64,000 bases of DNA from Sphingomonas hengshuiensis (GTDB taxonomy: Bacteria > Pseudomonadota > Alphaproteobacteria > Sphingomonadales > Sphingomonadaceae), in assembly GCF_000935025.1 (NCBI RefSeq), contig NZ_CP010836.1, positions 1,488,001 through 1,552,000 of the forward strand. Direction: 5' to 3'. Shown in pieces: positions 8,279 through 16,656 of the stretch. Below the pieces are notes generated by a model that was not told the origin of the DNA, made no database searches, and saw only the letters and a program-made list of their open reading frames with translations. Position numbers and translations under genes: made by a program. Each line of letters starts with the position of its first letter. The first letter of the stretch is position 1.

Positions 8279-8340
8279 TTTACCCGTGAGGGGTAAATCG
8301 ATGCAAGCGGAAAATTTTCCCGTGCTGGGTAAACCGATGC
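8279..8340. promoter_or_regulatory. Two operator-like repeats upstream of the HTH-DAHP synthase gene
   Basis: Copy 1 is TTTACCC-N5-GGGTAAA (8279-8297), a perfect 7-bp inverted repeat. Copy 2 is TTTTCCC-N5-GGGTAAA (8315-8333) with one mismatch. Each continues into an extra NCGATGC tail, so the two form 26-bp direct repeats (8279-8304 and 8315-8340) with 22 matches, centred 36 bp apart. Copy 1 ends 8 bases from the start codon. The rest of the 324-base divergent gap (8341-8594) shows no feature I can support beyond the presumed promoter of the TSUP gene. Confidence 0.65.
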
Positions 8341-8594
8341 GGCTTGCTGTACGGTCGAACAAGTAGCGCTTGTGCGCGCGCCGGGCACCCCATAAGCCTG
8401 TGTTGTCGCAGGGAATCGCAGACCCGACGATGGCGCGGCCATGCGCCGGAACGCACAAACCCGCGACATCGCGTCGATAGCCGACACGGCACGACCGGAC
8501 GATCGCGGGAACCGGGGGAGGCAAGAAGCTCCAGACGGGAGAGTTTCGTGCCGGTTGTTCATTTGCGCGTATGTGAAATGTCGGGGATTCCCGC

Positions 8595-9419
8595 GTGACG
8601 GCGGTCGCGTGGATCGAGGCGCTGTCGGCGATGCTGGCGGCGGGGCTGCTCGCGGGCTTTGCCGGCGGGCTGTTCGGCATCGGGGGCGGGTTTGTCGTCG
8701 TCCCCGCGCTGTTCGCCGTGCTCCCGCTGCTGGGGGCGTCGCAGGCCGAACTGGCGCATGTCGCGATCGGCACCAGCGCCGCGACGATCATCGCCACCTC
8801 GCTGCGATCGGTGCATGCCCATGCCCGTCGCGGTGCAGTCGATTTCGATATCCTCAAGAGCTGGGCGCCGTGGATCGTCGCGGGCGTGGGCGCGGGGGTG
8901 CTGCTCGCTGCGCATGTGCCGGGGCCGGGGCTCGCGATCATCTTCGGGACGGGGGTGCTGATCATGGCGATCCATTTCCTGTTCCCGATCCTGTCGGGGC
9001 GGCAGGTGTCGGACGAGATGCCGGGGGGCATGGTTCGGATGGGGATTGCCGGGGGGCTGGGGACGTTCTCCTCGCTGCTCGGGATCGGCGGCGGCACGAT
9101 CGCGATCATCGTGATGACGCTGTGCGGCAAATCGATCCACCGCGCGATCGCGACGGCTTCGGGGGTGGGCGTGATCATCGCGCTGCCGAGTGCGATCGGC
9201 TTTGCGATCATCGGCTTTCATGCGCCGGACCTGCCCTGGGGCTCGCTCGGCTATGTCAACGTGCCCGCCGCTTTGGTGATCACGTCAACCAGCCTGATCT
9301 CCGCGCCCTGGGGCGTCGCGGCCGCGCACGCGATGAGCCCGGCGCTGCTCAAGCGGGCGTTCGGGGTGTATCTGGTGGCGATCGGGGTGCTGATGATACG
9401 CAATGGGTTGGCGGGCTGA
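8595..9419 (+). CDS. TSUP (TauE/SafE) family membrane permease
   Basis: The 274-residue protein has about eight membrane segments and the duplicated TSUP signature: GFAGGLFGIGGGFVVVP (about residues 21-37) and GTFSSLLGIGGGTIAI in the second half. The family moves sulfite, sulfoacetate or other small organic anions across the inner membrane; the substrate here cannot be read from the sequence. The start is a GTG at 8595; an ATG 12 codons later would still leave the first membrane segment intact. It is divergent from the DAHP synthase gene and stands alone. Confidence 0.85.
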   Translation: MTAVAWIEALSAMLAAGLLAGFAGGLFGIGGGFVVVPALFAVLPLLGASQAELAHVAIGTSAATIIATSLRSVHAHARRGAVDFDILKSWAPWIVAGVGAGVLLAAHVPGPGLAIIFGTGVLIMAIHFLFPILSGRQVSDEMPGGMVRMGIAGGLGTFSSLLGIGGGTIAIIVMTLCGKSIHRAIATASGVGVIIALPSAIGFAIIGFHAPDLPWGSLGYVNVPAALVITSTSLISAPWGVAAAHAMSPALLKRAFGVYLVAIGVLMIRNGLAG

Positions 9420-9498
9420 GGAAGTTGGCAAAGCGTTCATATCTTGCCATTCCGTATGTATGGCGACTGTGCGAACCAGCTTCACCTTGGAGACATAG

Positions 9499-9735
9499 AT
9501 GGCACTGGATAGCTACTATCGGTCGGTCGTCGGAAGCTTCAACATCGGCTTGTCGTTGGCCGCAATTGTCGCTTGCGCCATGTGGCTTGCGACGGGAGCA
9601 GATCACCTATTCGGGTTGGGTTGGGGTTGGGATTCAGAGATACTCTGGATCGCGCCGATTATCGTCGGCGTTGCATTTATCGTTAGAGTGATCGGACACG
9701 CTATTTTTCGCGCTGTAGGAGCAACGCGAGGTTAA
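9499..9735 (+). CDS. Small hypothetical membrane protein with atypical base composition
   Basis: The 78-residue protein has two membrane segments (about residues 13-31 and 49-72). The start is well supported: GGAGA lies five bases before the ATG. Codon use is visibly less GC-rich at third positions than in the flanking genes, which suggests a recently acquired or orphan gene. I do not recognise a family. An inverted repeat, GTTAAAG/CTTTAAC (9731-9750), overlaps its stop codon and may act as a terminator. Confidence 0.55.
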   Translation: MALDSYYRSVVGSFNIGLSLAAIVACAMWLATGADHLFGLGWGWDSEILWIAPIIVGVAFIVRVIGHAIFRAVGATRG

Positions 9736-9813
9736 AGTGCCAGCTTTAACTCGTTCGCATACGTCGCTGACTGACAGCAAACATCATGCCCCTAGGTCCC
9801 GCCCGCGCGTACC

Positions 9814-10749
9814 CTAATACCCCGCCGCCAGATCCACCTCATTCCGCAACGGCCTGCCCTCCATAAACGCGTGGATATTCTCCACGAAAATCTCGGTCGC
9901 GCGCAGGAACATCCGCGTCTGGCTGCGGCCCGACAAATGCATCGAGTGGATGACGTTGGGCGTGGTCCATAGCGGGTGTTCGGGGGGTAGCGGTTCGGGG
10001 GTTACGGTGTCGAGGAAGGCGCCGCCGATCCGGCGTTTCTCGCACGCCTCGATCAGCGCATCCTGATCGATCAGCGCGCCGCGACCGACATTGACGATCC
10101 AGGCGGAGGACTTCATCGCCGCCAGCTCCGCCGCGCCGATCATCGCCGCGCTTTCGTGCGTCGCCGGGGCGGCCAGGACGATCCAGTCGAATTCGCTGAG
10201 GCGCGCGCGCCACGCATCCGGCCCGATCGTACCCGGCGCCCCCGAGCGGGTTACGCCGGTGACCGTCACGCCGAACGCCGCCAGCCGCTCGCCGACCAGC
10301 TTGCCGATCGTGCCATAGCCGATGACGAGCGCATGGCTTTCGTACAGCTCCAGCTTGCCCGGCGCGTCATAGGGCCAGACATGGGTGTCGGCGATCCGCA
10401 CCACTTCGTCGAAGCGCTTGGCGGCGACCAGGCAGCCCATCACGGCATATTCGGCGACGGTGTGCGCGTTGACGCCGCTGCCATTGGTGACGCGGGTGCC
10501 GCGCGCGATCAGCGCCGGTTTGTCGAGCGGATCGAGCCCGGCATAGATGGTCGACAGCCATTTAAGCCGCTTCCCCGCCGCCACGGCCTGCGCCCAGGCC
10601 TCGGGCCGGTGGATGTCGACCCAGCCGATGTCGGCGTCTGCGACCATCGCTTCGGCCTCTTCGGGGGAAGTGAACCAATGGACGTCGATGCCATCGGGCA
10701 GATGGGGTTCGACCAGCGGACGCGCGAGCGCGGGGAGCACGGCTTTCAT
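9814..10749 (-). CDS. D-isomer-specific 2-hydroxyacid dehydrogenase
   Basis: The 311-residue protein has the NAD-binding Rossmann motif at about residues 142-147 (VIGYGTIGKLVG). The catalytic Arg is in NVGRGALID, the Glu in TPEPLPPEHPLW, and the His in HSMHLSGR. In the family these reduce 2-ketoacids such as glyoxylate, hydroxypyruvate or phenylpyruvate to D-hydroxyacids in the cytosol. The substrate is not predictable. The ATG is at 10749. It is separated from its neighbours and probably monocistronic. Confidence 0.88.
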   Translation of the reverse strand: MKAVLPALARPLVEPHLPDGIDVHWFTSPEEAEAMVADADIGWVDIHRPEAWAQAVAAGKRLKWLSTIYAGLDPLDKPALIARGTRVTNGSGVNAHTVAEYAVMGCLVAAKRFDEVVRIADTHVWPYDAPGKLELYESHALVIGYGTIGKLVGERLAAFGVTVTGVTRSGAPGTIGPDAWRARLSEFDWIVLAAPATHESAAMIGAAELAAMKSSAWIVNVGRGALIDQDALIEACEKRRIGGAFLDTVTPEPLPPEHPLWTTPNVIHSMHLSGRSQTRMFLRATEIFVENIHAFMEGRPLRNEVDLAAGY

Positions 10750-10809
10750 GGGCGGTACGCTAGCCCGGCGGGCGGGGCGGGATCAATCGCCGCGCCCGCC
10801 GGTATCGGC

Positions 10810-11562
10810 TCAGTTGCGCTCGGGGCGATCGGAGTCGCGATCGGGCCTGTCGCCACGGTCACGGGGCGTTGCCGAAGGCGTGGGTGTCGGCGTCGCGCGA
10901 CCCCGCGGCTCGTCGCGGTCTTCGCGCCCGCCGCGATCGCGCGGATTGGCGTTGCCCGTTGCGGCGGGGGCAGGCCGCGCCGTCTCGCGCGCCCGCTCGG
11001 CGTGCTCGCGCTGGGTGCGGGCCTCGCGGCCCGCTTCTTCGGCCTCGCGGATGCGATCGGGGTCGGGCTTCTGGACGCGGCCCTCGCGGTCGAAGCTGCG
11101 CACCGGCTTGTCGCCCTGATAGGCAAAGGCGCGGTCGCCGCGCTGGATCAGGAACGGACGATCACTGTCGGGACGGAAATAGGCGATGTTGCCGCCGTCG
11201 CGATCGGCGGTGCGCACGACCTTGCCGCCGCGAGTCCATGCCCAGCCCTCTCCGTGGCGCACGCGCTGGATGCCGGTGCCGCTGCGAATCGCGGTTTCGA
11301 TCTTGGCCGCGTCGGTCAGCGGAGCGGTTTCGGCGGCGGACGCGCTGGCCGCGGGCTTGGGCACTGCGGGCACCGCGACCGCTTCGGTCGTGTCGGCGTC
11401 GAGATTCTCGATCAGCGGCGTTTCGCTATTGTCGGGGGTGTCGCCCAGCCCGGCGGCATCGCCGACATTGACCATTGCATTGTCGGTGGAGTCGGGCGCG
11501 CCGCATGCGGCCAGCGCCAGGGCGGCGCACAGCGCGGCCAGCGGCAGGGTTTTCGAAATCAT
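10810..11562 (-). CDS. Lipoprotein with charged, low-complexity C-terminal tail
   Basis: The 250-residue protein begins with a signal peptide and a lipobox (LALAACGA, Cys at about residue 20), so it should be a lipid-anchored periplasmic protein. A central region (about residues 90-160) holds short aromatic repeats such as GWAWTRGGKVVR, AYFRPD and AFAYQGDKPVR. The last third is rich in Arg, Asp, Glu, Pro and Thr (PRDRGDRPDRDSDRPERN). The ATG at 11562 has GGGAGA at six bases. The function is unknown. Confidence 0.7.
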   Translation of the reverse strand: MISKTLPLAALCAALALAACGAPDSTDNAMVNVGDAAGLGDTPDNSETPLIENLDADTTEAVAVPAVPKPAASASAAETAPLTDAAKIETAIRSGTGIQRVRHGEGWAWTRGGKVVRTADRDGGNIAYFRPDSDRPFLIQRGDRAFAYQGDKPVRSFDREGRVQKPDPDRIREAEEAGREARTQREHAERARETARPAPAATGNANPRDRGGREDRDEPRGRATPTPTPSATPRDRGDRPDRDSDRPERN

Positions 11563-11639
11563 GCTTGTCTCCCGATGCCGCCCATAGGGGCGGGGAACGG
11601 AAACGCCCGGCGCGCGCGTTTTGCTCCGTCGCGTGCGGC

Positions 11640-13070
11640 TTACAGCGCCGGTTTCCAGTCCCAGCCGAGCGGATCGCCGTCCATCACCTCGACGCCTGCC
11701 GCCGCCAATTCGTCGCGGATCGTGTCGGACAGCGCAAAGTCCTTGGCGACCCGCGCCGCCTTGCGCTCGAACAGCCGGTCGTCGATCTGCTGGGGGGTGA
11801 GGGTGGCGCTGGCGGGGCGGAGGCGGAGGTCCTCGCGGGTCAGCGTCAGCAGGTTCAGCCCGAGCACCGCGTCGAATTCCGCCAATGCCGCCAGCCGGTC
11901 GGCAGGCGACGTGCGCTTGTCGGCGAGCAGTTCGTCGAGCACCGGCAGCGCCTTGGGCGTGTTGAGGTCGTCGGAAACCGCTTCGTCGAGCCGCGTCGTC
12001 CATCCAGCGGGCACGGCGCCATCGCCCTCCGCGCGCGCTTTCAGCGCCGTCACCGTCATCACCAGCCGCTTCAACCGCGTCAGCGCCGCCGCAAGGTTCT
12101 CCGCCGAAAATTCCAACTCGCTGCGATAGTGCGCCTGGAGGCAGAGCAGGCGATAGGCGAGCGGATGCACCCCCGCGTCGATCAGCGACTGGAGCGTGGT
12201 GAAGCCGCCCTTGGACTTCGACATCTTGCCACCGCGATCGACCAGGAAATTATTGTGCATCCAGAAATGGGCACCCGTGTCCGAGCAGCCGCAATAGGCC
12301 TGATTCTGCGCGATTTCGTTGGGGTGGTGGATCTCGCGATGGTCGATCCCGCCGGTGTGGATGTCGAACGGCGCGCCCAGATATTTGAGGCTCATCACCG
12401 AGCATTCGAGGTGCCAGCCGGGCGCGCCCATGCCCCAGGGCGAGTCCCATTCCATCTGGCGCTGTTCGCCCGGCGGCGATTTGCGCCAGATCGCGAAGTC
12501 CTGCGGGTGGCGCTTGCCCTCGACCGCCTCGATCCGCCCTTCGCGGGTGTCGTCCTGCGACCCGGCGAGCTTGCCGTAATCGGGCACGGTGCTGCTGTCG
12601 AAATACAGCCCCGTTTCCAGCTCATAGCAATGTTCGGGCGCGATCTTCTTCGCGAAGTCGATCATCTCGGCGATGTGATCGGTCGCGACCGACCAGCGCG
12701 AGGGTTCGCGGACGTTAAGGTCGGACAGGTTCGCCTTGAACGCCGCGGTATAATGCGCGGCGATATCCCAGATGCTGGTCGCCTGCGCGCGCGCCGCGGC
12801 CTCCATCTTGTCGTCGCCGGCGTCTGCGTCGCTGGTCAGATGCCCGACATCGGTGATGTTGATGACATGGGTGAGGGCGTACCCCTTCCATGTCAGCACC
12901 CGGCTCAGCGTGTCGGTGAACACATAGGCGCGCAGATTGCCGAGATGGGCGTAGTTATACACCGTCGGCCCGCACGAATAGACGCGGACGCCCTTGTCGG
13001 GATCGAGCGGCGCAAAGCCCTCGAGGCTGCGGGTGAGCGAATTATAGAGGGTGAGCGGGGCGCCAGACAT
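11640..13070 (-). CDS. cysS: Cysteinyl-tRNA synthetase
   Basis: The 476-residue class I synthetase is full length. It has the HIGH-type motif YAHLGNLR (residues 40-47), Cys33 of the zinc site in SCGPTVYNY, and KMSKSKGG near residue 277. GWHLECSVM and GGIDHREIHHPNE are also diagnostic. It charges tRNA-Cys; the cognate tRNA gene lies 1 kb away (14106-14179). The start is the ATG at 13070. Confidence 0.97.
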   Translation of the reverse strand: MSGAPLTLYNSLTRSLEGFAPLDPDKGVRVYSCGPTVYNYAHLGNLRAYVFTDTLSRVLTWKGYALTHVINITDVGHLTSDADAGDDKMEAAARAQATSIWDIAAHYTAAFKANLSDLNVREPSRWSVATDHIAEMIDFAKKIAPEHCYELETGLYFDSSTVPDYGKLAGSQDDTREGRIEAVEGKRHPQDFAIWRKSPPGEQRQMEWDSPWGMGAPGWHLECSVMSLKYLGAPFDIHTGGIDHREIHHPNEIAQNQAYCGCSDTGAHFWMHNNFLVDRGGKMSKSKGGFTTLQSLIDAGVHPLAYRLLCLQAHYRSELEFSAENLAAALTRLKRLVMTVTALKARAEGDGAVPAGWTTRLDEAVSDDLNTPKALPVLDELLADKRTSPADRLAALAEFDAVLGLNLLTLTREDLRLRPASATLTPQQIDDRLFERKAARVAKDFALSDTIRDELAAAGVEVMDGDPLGWDWKPAL

Positions 13071-13148
13071 GGCGGGGGAATAGCGCGGCCTGCGTCGAGT
13101 GCAACCTTGGCGATGCCGGCGTGCGCAGCCGGGATCGCTCGCCGATGG

Positions 13149-13364
13149 TCAGGCGGCGAGCGCGGTGTTGCGTGAGCGCAGCGCGCCCTGGCCCATCGAG
13201 CCGCCAGCGATCAGCGGCAGCGCGGTTCCGCAGAACGCGCACTCAGCGGTCAGTCGCCCGATCATCCAGTGCGACTTGCCGCACCCCGGACAGTGGTTCG
13301 TCTCCTGTGGCCGATAGGCCATACGGTATCCTGAAATCGCCTGGCGGATGCCGAAATCGTACAT
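13149..13364 (-). CDS. Small zinc-ribbon protein
   Basis: The 71-residue protein has two CxxC knuckles (CPGCGK and CAFCGT) about 17 residues apart, a zinc ribbon. I chose the ATG at 13364 (MYDFGIRQAIS) because GGGAG lies seven bases upstream; an alternative start nine codons earlier lacks a comparable site. No other domain is visible and the role is unknown. The 244-base gap to the next gene (13365-13608) holds no clear feature except the AGGAGGA-type ribosome-binding site of that gene. Confidence 0.65.
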   Translation of the reverse strand: MYDFGIRQAISGYRMAYRPQETNHCPGCGKSHWMIGRLTAECAFCGTALPLIAGGSMGQGALRSRNTALAA

Positions 13365-13608
13365 TCGTCGTCTCCCGGTAATGAACCCCATAACGATAGA
13401 GAATCGTGCTTTGTTCCGGACGCGGGTCGAAACGACGGCGACGAAAGGTGCCGATGCAGCGATCAGCCGTTAGAATCAATGGGATAGCCCGTCGCGCTTA
13501 CGTGAACGGCAGCTAACGGATGCGTTCAGCCACGCTGCATCGCGACTCGGCCATAACGGTCTTCAGATGGAGGCGAGGCTTCGCCCCCCATGATCTGGAG
13601 GAAGACCG

Positions 13609-14016
13609 ATGAAGACCTTGTTTCTCAACGCTGCTCTTGCCGCCGCTGTCACCATGGGTGGCGTTGCCGCAATCCCCGCTTCGGCGCAGGACTATGGCCG
13701 GGGCGGTTACCAGCAGGACCGCGGCTATTATCAGCAGGATCGCGGCTATCGCGGCGACTATCGCGACGCCCGCCAGTATCGCGGCGACTATCGTGACCAG
13801 CGCAATTATCGCCAGCGTTACTATGACGACCGCCGCTGCAGCAGCGGCACCACGGGCACCATCCTCGGCGCGATCGCCGGCGGGTTGCTGGGCGGTGAGA
13901 TCGGGCGCGGCAGTTCGTATCGCGGGCGCAGCACCACGGGGACGATCATCGGCGCGGGTGTCGGCGCGCTGGCCGGTCGCGAGATCGATTCGGGCGATTG
14001 CCGCCGCCGCCGCTAA
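13609..14016 (+). CDS. Glycine-zipper 2TM-domain surface protein
   Basis: The 135-residue precursor has a cleavable signal peptide (IPASAQ, cut at about residue 27). A low-complexity segment of Tyr/Arg/Asp/Gln repeats (YRGDYRD occurs twice) follows. Then come two glycine-zipper helices (GTILGAIAGGLLGGEIG and GTIIGAGVGALAGREI), as in the Rickettsia 17 kDa antigen family. Such proteins sit in the cell envelope. GGAGGA lies seven bases before the ATG. A paralogue is at 59044-59589. Confidence 0.8.
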   Translation: MKTLFLNAALAAAVTMGGVAAIPASAQDYGRGGYQQDRGYYQQDRGYRGDYRDARQYRGDYRDQRNYRQRYYDDRRCSSGTTGTILGAIAGGLLGGEIGRGSSYRGRSTTGTIIGAGVGALAGREIDSGDCRRRR

Positions 14017-14105
14017 GCGCGGGGCCAAACCCGTCCAAAGGGCGTTTGCGGGAACCGCGGGCGCCCTTATCCTATGGGGCAGTCCTATGGTGCCGGAAAG
14101 GCAGA

Positions 14106-14179
14106 TGGAGGCCCGACCGGGAATCGAACCCGGGTGCAAGGATTTGCAGTCCTCTGCGTCACCACTCCGCCATCGGGCC
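14106..14179 (-). tRNA. tRNA-Cys (GCA)
   Basis: The 74-base gene folds as a cloverleaf on the minus strand. The acceptor stem is GGCCCGA/TCGGGCC with discriminator T, and CCA is encoded. The anticodon loop contains GCA (GACTGCAAATC). The T-arm reads CCCGGGTTCGATTCCCGG. It lies between the glycine-zipper gene and pcm, on the strand opposite both. Confidence 0.97.
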
Positions 14180-14321
14180 ACCGACTGCGAGGCGCGCCGA
14201 ATGCGCAGGCGAGGGGCCCGCTGTCAACATCGTTTCAAAATCGCACGTGGTTCGCTTGGCGTTCGGGTCGCGCCGCGATAGAAGCGCAGCGACGTCAACA
14301 AGTGTATTGCGCAACTAATAC

Positions 14322-14336
14322 GGTTGTGCCACAACC
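14322..14336. promoter_or_regulatory. 15-bp palindrome in the pcm leader
   Basis: GGTTGTG-C-CACAACC is a perfect 7-1-7 inverted repeat ending 8 bases before the pcm start and directly before its GGAG. It could be an operator or a small hairpin that affects translation. It may also be chance. Confidence 0.35.
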
Positions 14337-14344
14337 CCGGAGTG

Positions 14345-15028
14345 ATGATGGCCCTTTCGGTCGATCCTGCGCCCGTCGAAGCGAACCGTTTCGAAGCGAT
14401 GCGCCATGCAATGGTAGCCAGTCAGCTGCGCACCAGCAACGTCAACGACCCGCGCGTGGTCGAGGTGATGGCGACGGTGCCGCGGGAGGCGTTCCTGCCG
14501 CCCGAGCATCGTGCGATGGCCTATCGCGACGGGTTGCTGCCGCTCGTCGGCGGTCGCCGCCACAATTCGCCGCTGGCGACGGGGCGGTTGCTGACCGAGG
14601 CGGCGGTTCAGCCCGGCGACCATGTCCTGCTGGTCGGTGCTGCCGGTGGCTATACTGCGGCGCTGCTCGCCCGGCTGGCCAAGTCGGTCGTCGCGCTCGA
14701 GGAAGAGGATTCGCTGGTCGCGATCGCGCGCGGCGGTCTGGCGGGTGAGGCGGGGGTTACGCTGGTCCAGGGCCCGCTCGACGCGGGCTGGGCGGATGCC
14801 GCGCCTTATGACCTGCTGCTGATCGACGGCGCCGTGGAGCAGGTGTCCGATGCGCTGCTCGCGCAGGTCAAGCCGGGCGGTCGTGTCGCCACCGGCGTGA
14901 TCGATCGCGGTGTCACGCGCCTCGCACTCGGACGGCGGACCGAGGGCGGCTTCGGGCTGGTCGATTTCGCCGATATCGAATGTGCCATTCTACCCGGTTT
15001 CCGACGCCTACGGACCTTTCAATTCTGA
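14345..15028 (+). CDS. pcm: Protein-L-isoaspartate O-methyltransferase family protein
   Basis: The 227-residue protein belongs to the SAM-dependent PCMT family. It has RHAMVASQLRTSNVNDPRVVE at the N-terminus (about residues 20-40), VPREAFLPP, and a SAM-binding segment VLLVGAAGGYTAALLA where the usual GxGxGY is replaced by GAAGGY. This changed glycine loop is common in alphaproteobacterial members and makes repair activity less certain. Two adjacent ATGs (14345 and 14348) follow GGAG; the second has the better spacing. It heads a run with the tolC-like and popZ genes, the usual alphaproteobacterial order. Confidence 0.85.
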   Translation: MMALSVDPAPVEANRFEAMRHAMVASQLRTSNVNDPRVVEVMATVPREAFLPPEHRAMAYRDGLLPLVGGRRHNSPLATGRLLTEAAVQPGDHVLLVGAAGGYTAALLARLAKSVVALEEEDSLVAIARGGLAGEAGVTLVQGPLDAGWADAAPYDLLLIDGAVEQVSDALLAQVKPGGRVATGVIDRGVTRLALGRRTEGGFGLVDFADIECAILPGFRRLRTFQF

Positions 15029-15044
15029 CGCGAAGAAGAATCTG

Positions 15045-16619
15045 ATGCGATTTTCCACTCTGCTTCTGGGCGTGTGCCTGACGGCGCTCGCCGTGCCGGC
15101 TGTTGCGCAGACCCGAACGACGCGCGACGGCACGGCGGCGACGGTCCGGGTGCAGAGCGAATCGCCGGCGCCGGAGGCACCGCCGCAGCCCACGACCACG
15201 CTGGCCGAGGCGCTGTGGCAAACCTATAGCACCAACCCCAACCTCGCCGTCGAGCGCGCCAACCAGCGCGCGAACGACGAGAATGTGCCGATCGCCCGAT
15301 CGAGCGCGCTTCCCGGCATAAGCGGCACCGGCTCGATCAACGACAGCGTGTACGACACCGATGCGACTTTCCTGCCGACGCGCAGCGCGCGGCTGGGGGT
15401 CAACCTGTCGGTTCCGCTCTATCAGGGCGGATCGGTGCGCAATTCGATCCGCGCCGCGGAAACCCGCGTCGATGCCGGCGTGGCCAATCTGCGCGGCACC
15501 GAATCGGACGTGTTCACCCAGGCAGTCACTGCCTATAGCGACGTGATCCGGGACGAGGCGATCGTCCGGCTGAACCAGCAGAATGTGCGCGTACTGGAGG
15601 TCAACCTCCAGGCGACGCGCGACCGGTTCGAGGTGGGCGACCTGACCCGCACCGATGTCGCCCAGTCCGAGGCGCGGCTGGCGCTGGCGCAGGGCCAGCT
15701 CCGCACCGTCGAGGCGCGGCTGATCGGCAGCCGGGAAAGCTATATCCGCGTGATCGGGGTCGCCCCCGGCGTGCTCGCGCCGCCGCCGCCGCTGCCCAAT
15801 TTGCCCGAGGACCCGGTGAGCGCCGAGCAGATCGCGCTTGCCAACAACCCGTTTCTCGACGCCGCCGAAAAGGCGCGGATCGCATCGCGCTATGATGTCA
15901 GCGTCGCGCGCGCCGGTCGGCTGCCGACGGTCAGCCTCGGGGTGAACAACAGCTATTACAACAATCTGGGATCGGTCGGCGCCCAGGCGCGGGCGTTCGG
16001 CACGGCGGAGGATGGCTTTGCCAACAGCCTTACCGCACAGCTTACGCTGCCGATTTTCCAGGGCGGGCGCCCGGCGGCGCAGATCCGCCAGGCCCAGGCG
16101 CGGCAGGCGGCGGCGATCGAACAGGTGACCTTCACCGAACGCGGCGTGATCGCGCAGGTGCGCTCGGCGCTGGCCTCCTATCAATCGTCGCTGCGGGTGA
16201 TCGAATCGTCGCGCGTGGCGGTGCAGGCCAACCAGTTGAGCCTTGAGGGCGTGCGTGCCGAGAACAGCGTCGGCACCCGCACCATCCTGGAAATCCTGAA
16301 CGCCGAGCAGGAACTGCTCAATGCGCAGGTGACGTTGGTGACTGCCGAGCGCGACGCCTATGTCGCGGGGTTCACGCTGCTGGCGGCGATGGGCCGTGCG
16401 CAGGCGGACGCGCTCGACCTGGATGGCGGGCAGCTCTACGATCCCGAGGCCAATTACAAGCGCGTGCGCAATCGCTGGGGCGACTGGACGAACGATCCCG
16501 AACCGACCGCGGCGAGTACGCGCACCGCAGGAACGACACCGCAAAAGGCCGATGTCGCGCCGGGCCAACTGGATCCGCTGTTGCAACGATCAGTTGACAC
16601 GACGGTAACAAATCCCTGA
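15045..16619 (+). CDS. TolC family outer membrane channel protein
   Basis: The 524-residue precursor has a signal peptide (MRFSTLLLGVCLTALAVPAVAQ). It then has the duplicated TolC layout: LAEALWQTYSTNPNL opens the first repeat, with long helical segments rich in Ala and Gln. The strand signatures VNLSVPLYQGGSVRN (about residue 120) and AQLTLPIFQGGRPAAQIRQA (about residue 330) are typical of each half. It forms the outer membrane exit duct for type I secretion or RND efflux. The ATG at 15045 lies 16 bases after the pcm stop. The C-terminal 60 residues are low-complexity. Confidence 0.92.
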   Translation: MRFSTLLLGVCLTALAVPAVAQTRTTRDGTAATVRVQSESPAPEAPPQPTTTLAEALWQTYSTNPNLAVERANQRANDENVPIARSSALPGISGTGSINDSVYDTDATFLPTRSARLGVNLSVPLYQGGSVRNSIRAAETRVDAGVANLRGTESDVFTQAVTAYSDVIRDEAIVRLNQQNVRVLEVNLQATRDRFEVGDLTRTDVAQSEARLALAQGQLRTVEARLIGSRESYIRVIGVAPGVLAPPPPLPNLPEDPVSAEQIALANNPFLDAAEKARIASRYDVSVARAGRLPTVSLGVNNSYYNNLGSVGAQARAFGTAEDGFANSLTAQLTLPIFQGGRPAAQIRQAQARQAAAIEQVTFTERGVIAQVRSALASYQSSLRVIESSRVAVQANQLSLEGVRAENSVGTRTILEILNAEQELLNAQVTLVTAERDAYVAGFTLLAAMGRAQADALDLDGGQLYDPEANYKRVRNRWGDWTNDPEPTAASTRTAGTTPQKADVAPGQLDPLLQRSVDTTVTNP

Positions 16620-16656
16620 ATGAACGCTGTGGGGCGGTAAGCGGAAAGGCGCTGCG

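Noticed and set aside
6786..8366. A 526-codon open frame on the plus strand opposite the DAHP synthase gene
   Set aside because: It is Arg/Gly/His-rich with no motif and mirrors a real gene; long antisense frames are expected at this GC content.
8344..8598. 84-codon frame in the divergent gap between the DAHP synthase and TSUP genes
   Set aside because: Arg/Ser-rich, no ribosome-binding site or motif, and it runs into the TSUP start in another frame.
11475..13175. A 566-codon plus-strand frame opposite cysS
   Set aside because: cysS is unambiguous on the minus strand, and this frame has antisense-type composition.
13498..13512. TTACGTGAACGGCAG, resembling the LiuR box at 51118
   Set aside because: Only one and a half half-sites match, and the neighbouring zinc-ribbon and glycine-zipper genes have no link to acyl-CoA metabolism.
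14913..16586. A 557-codon minus-strand frame opposite the tolC-like gene
   Set aside because: Arg/Gln/His-rich without motifs; antisense shadow.
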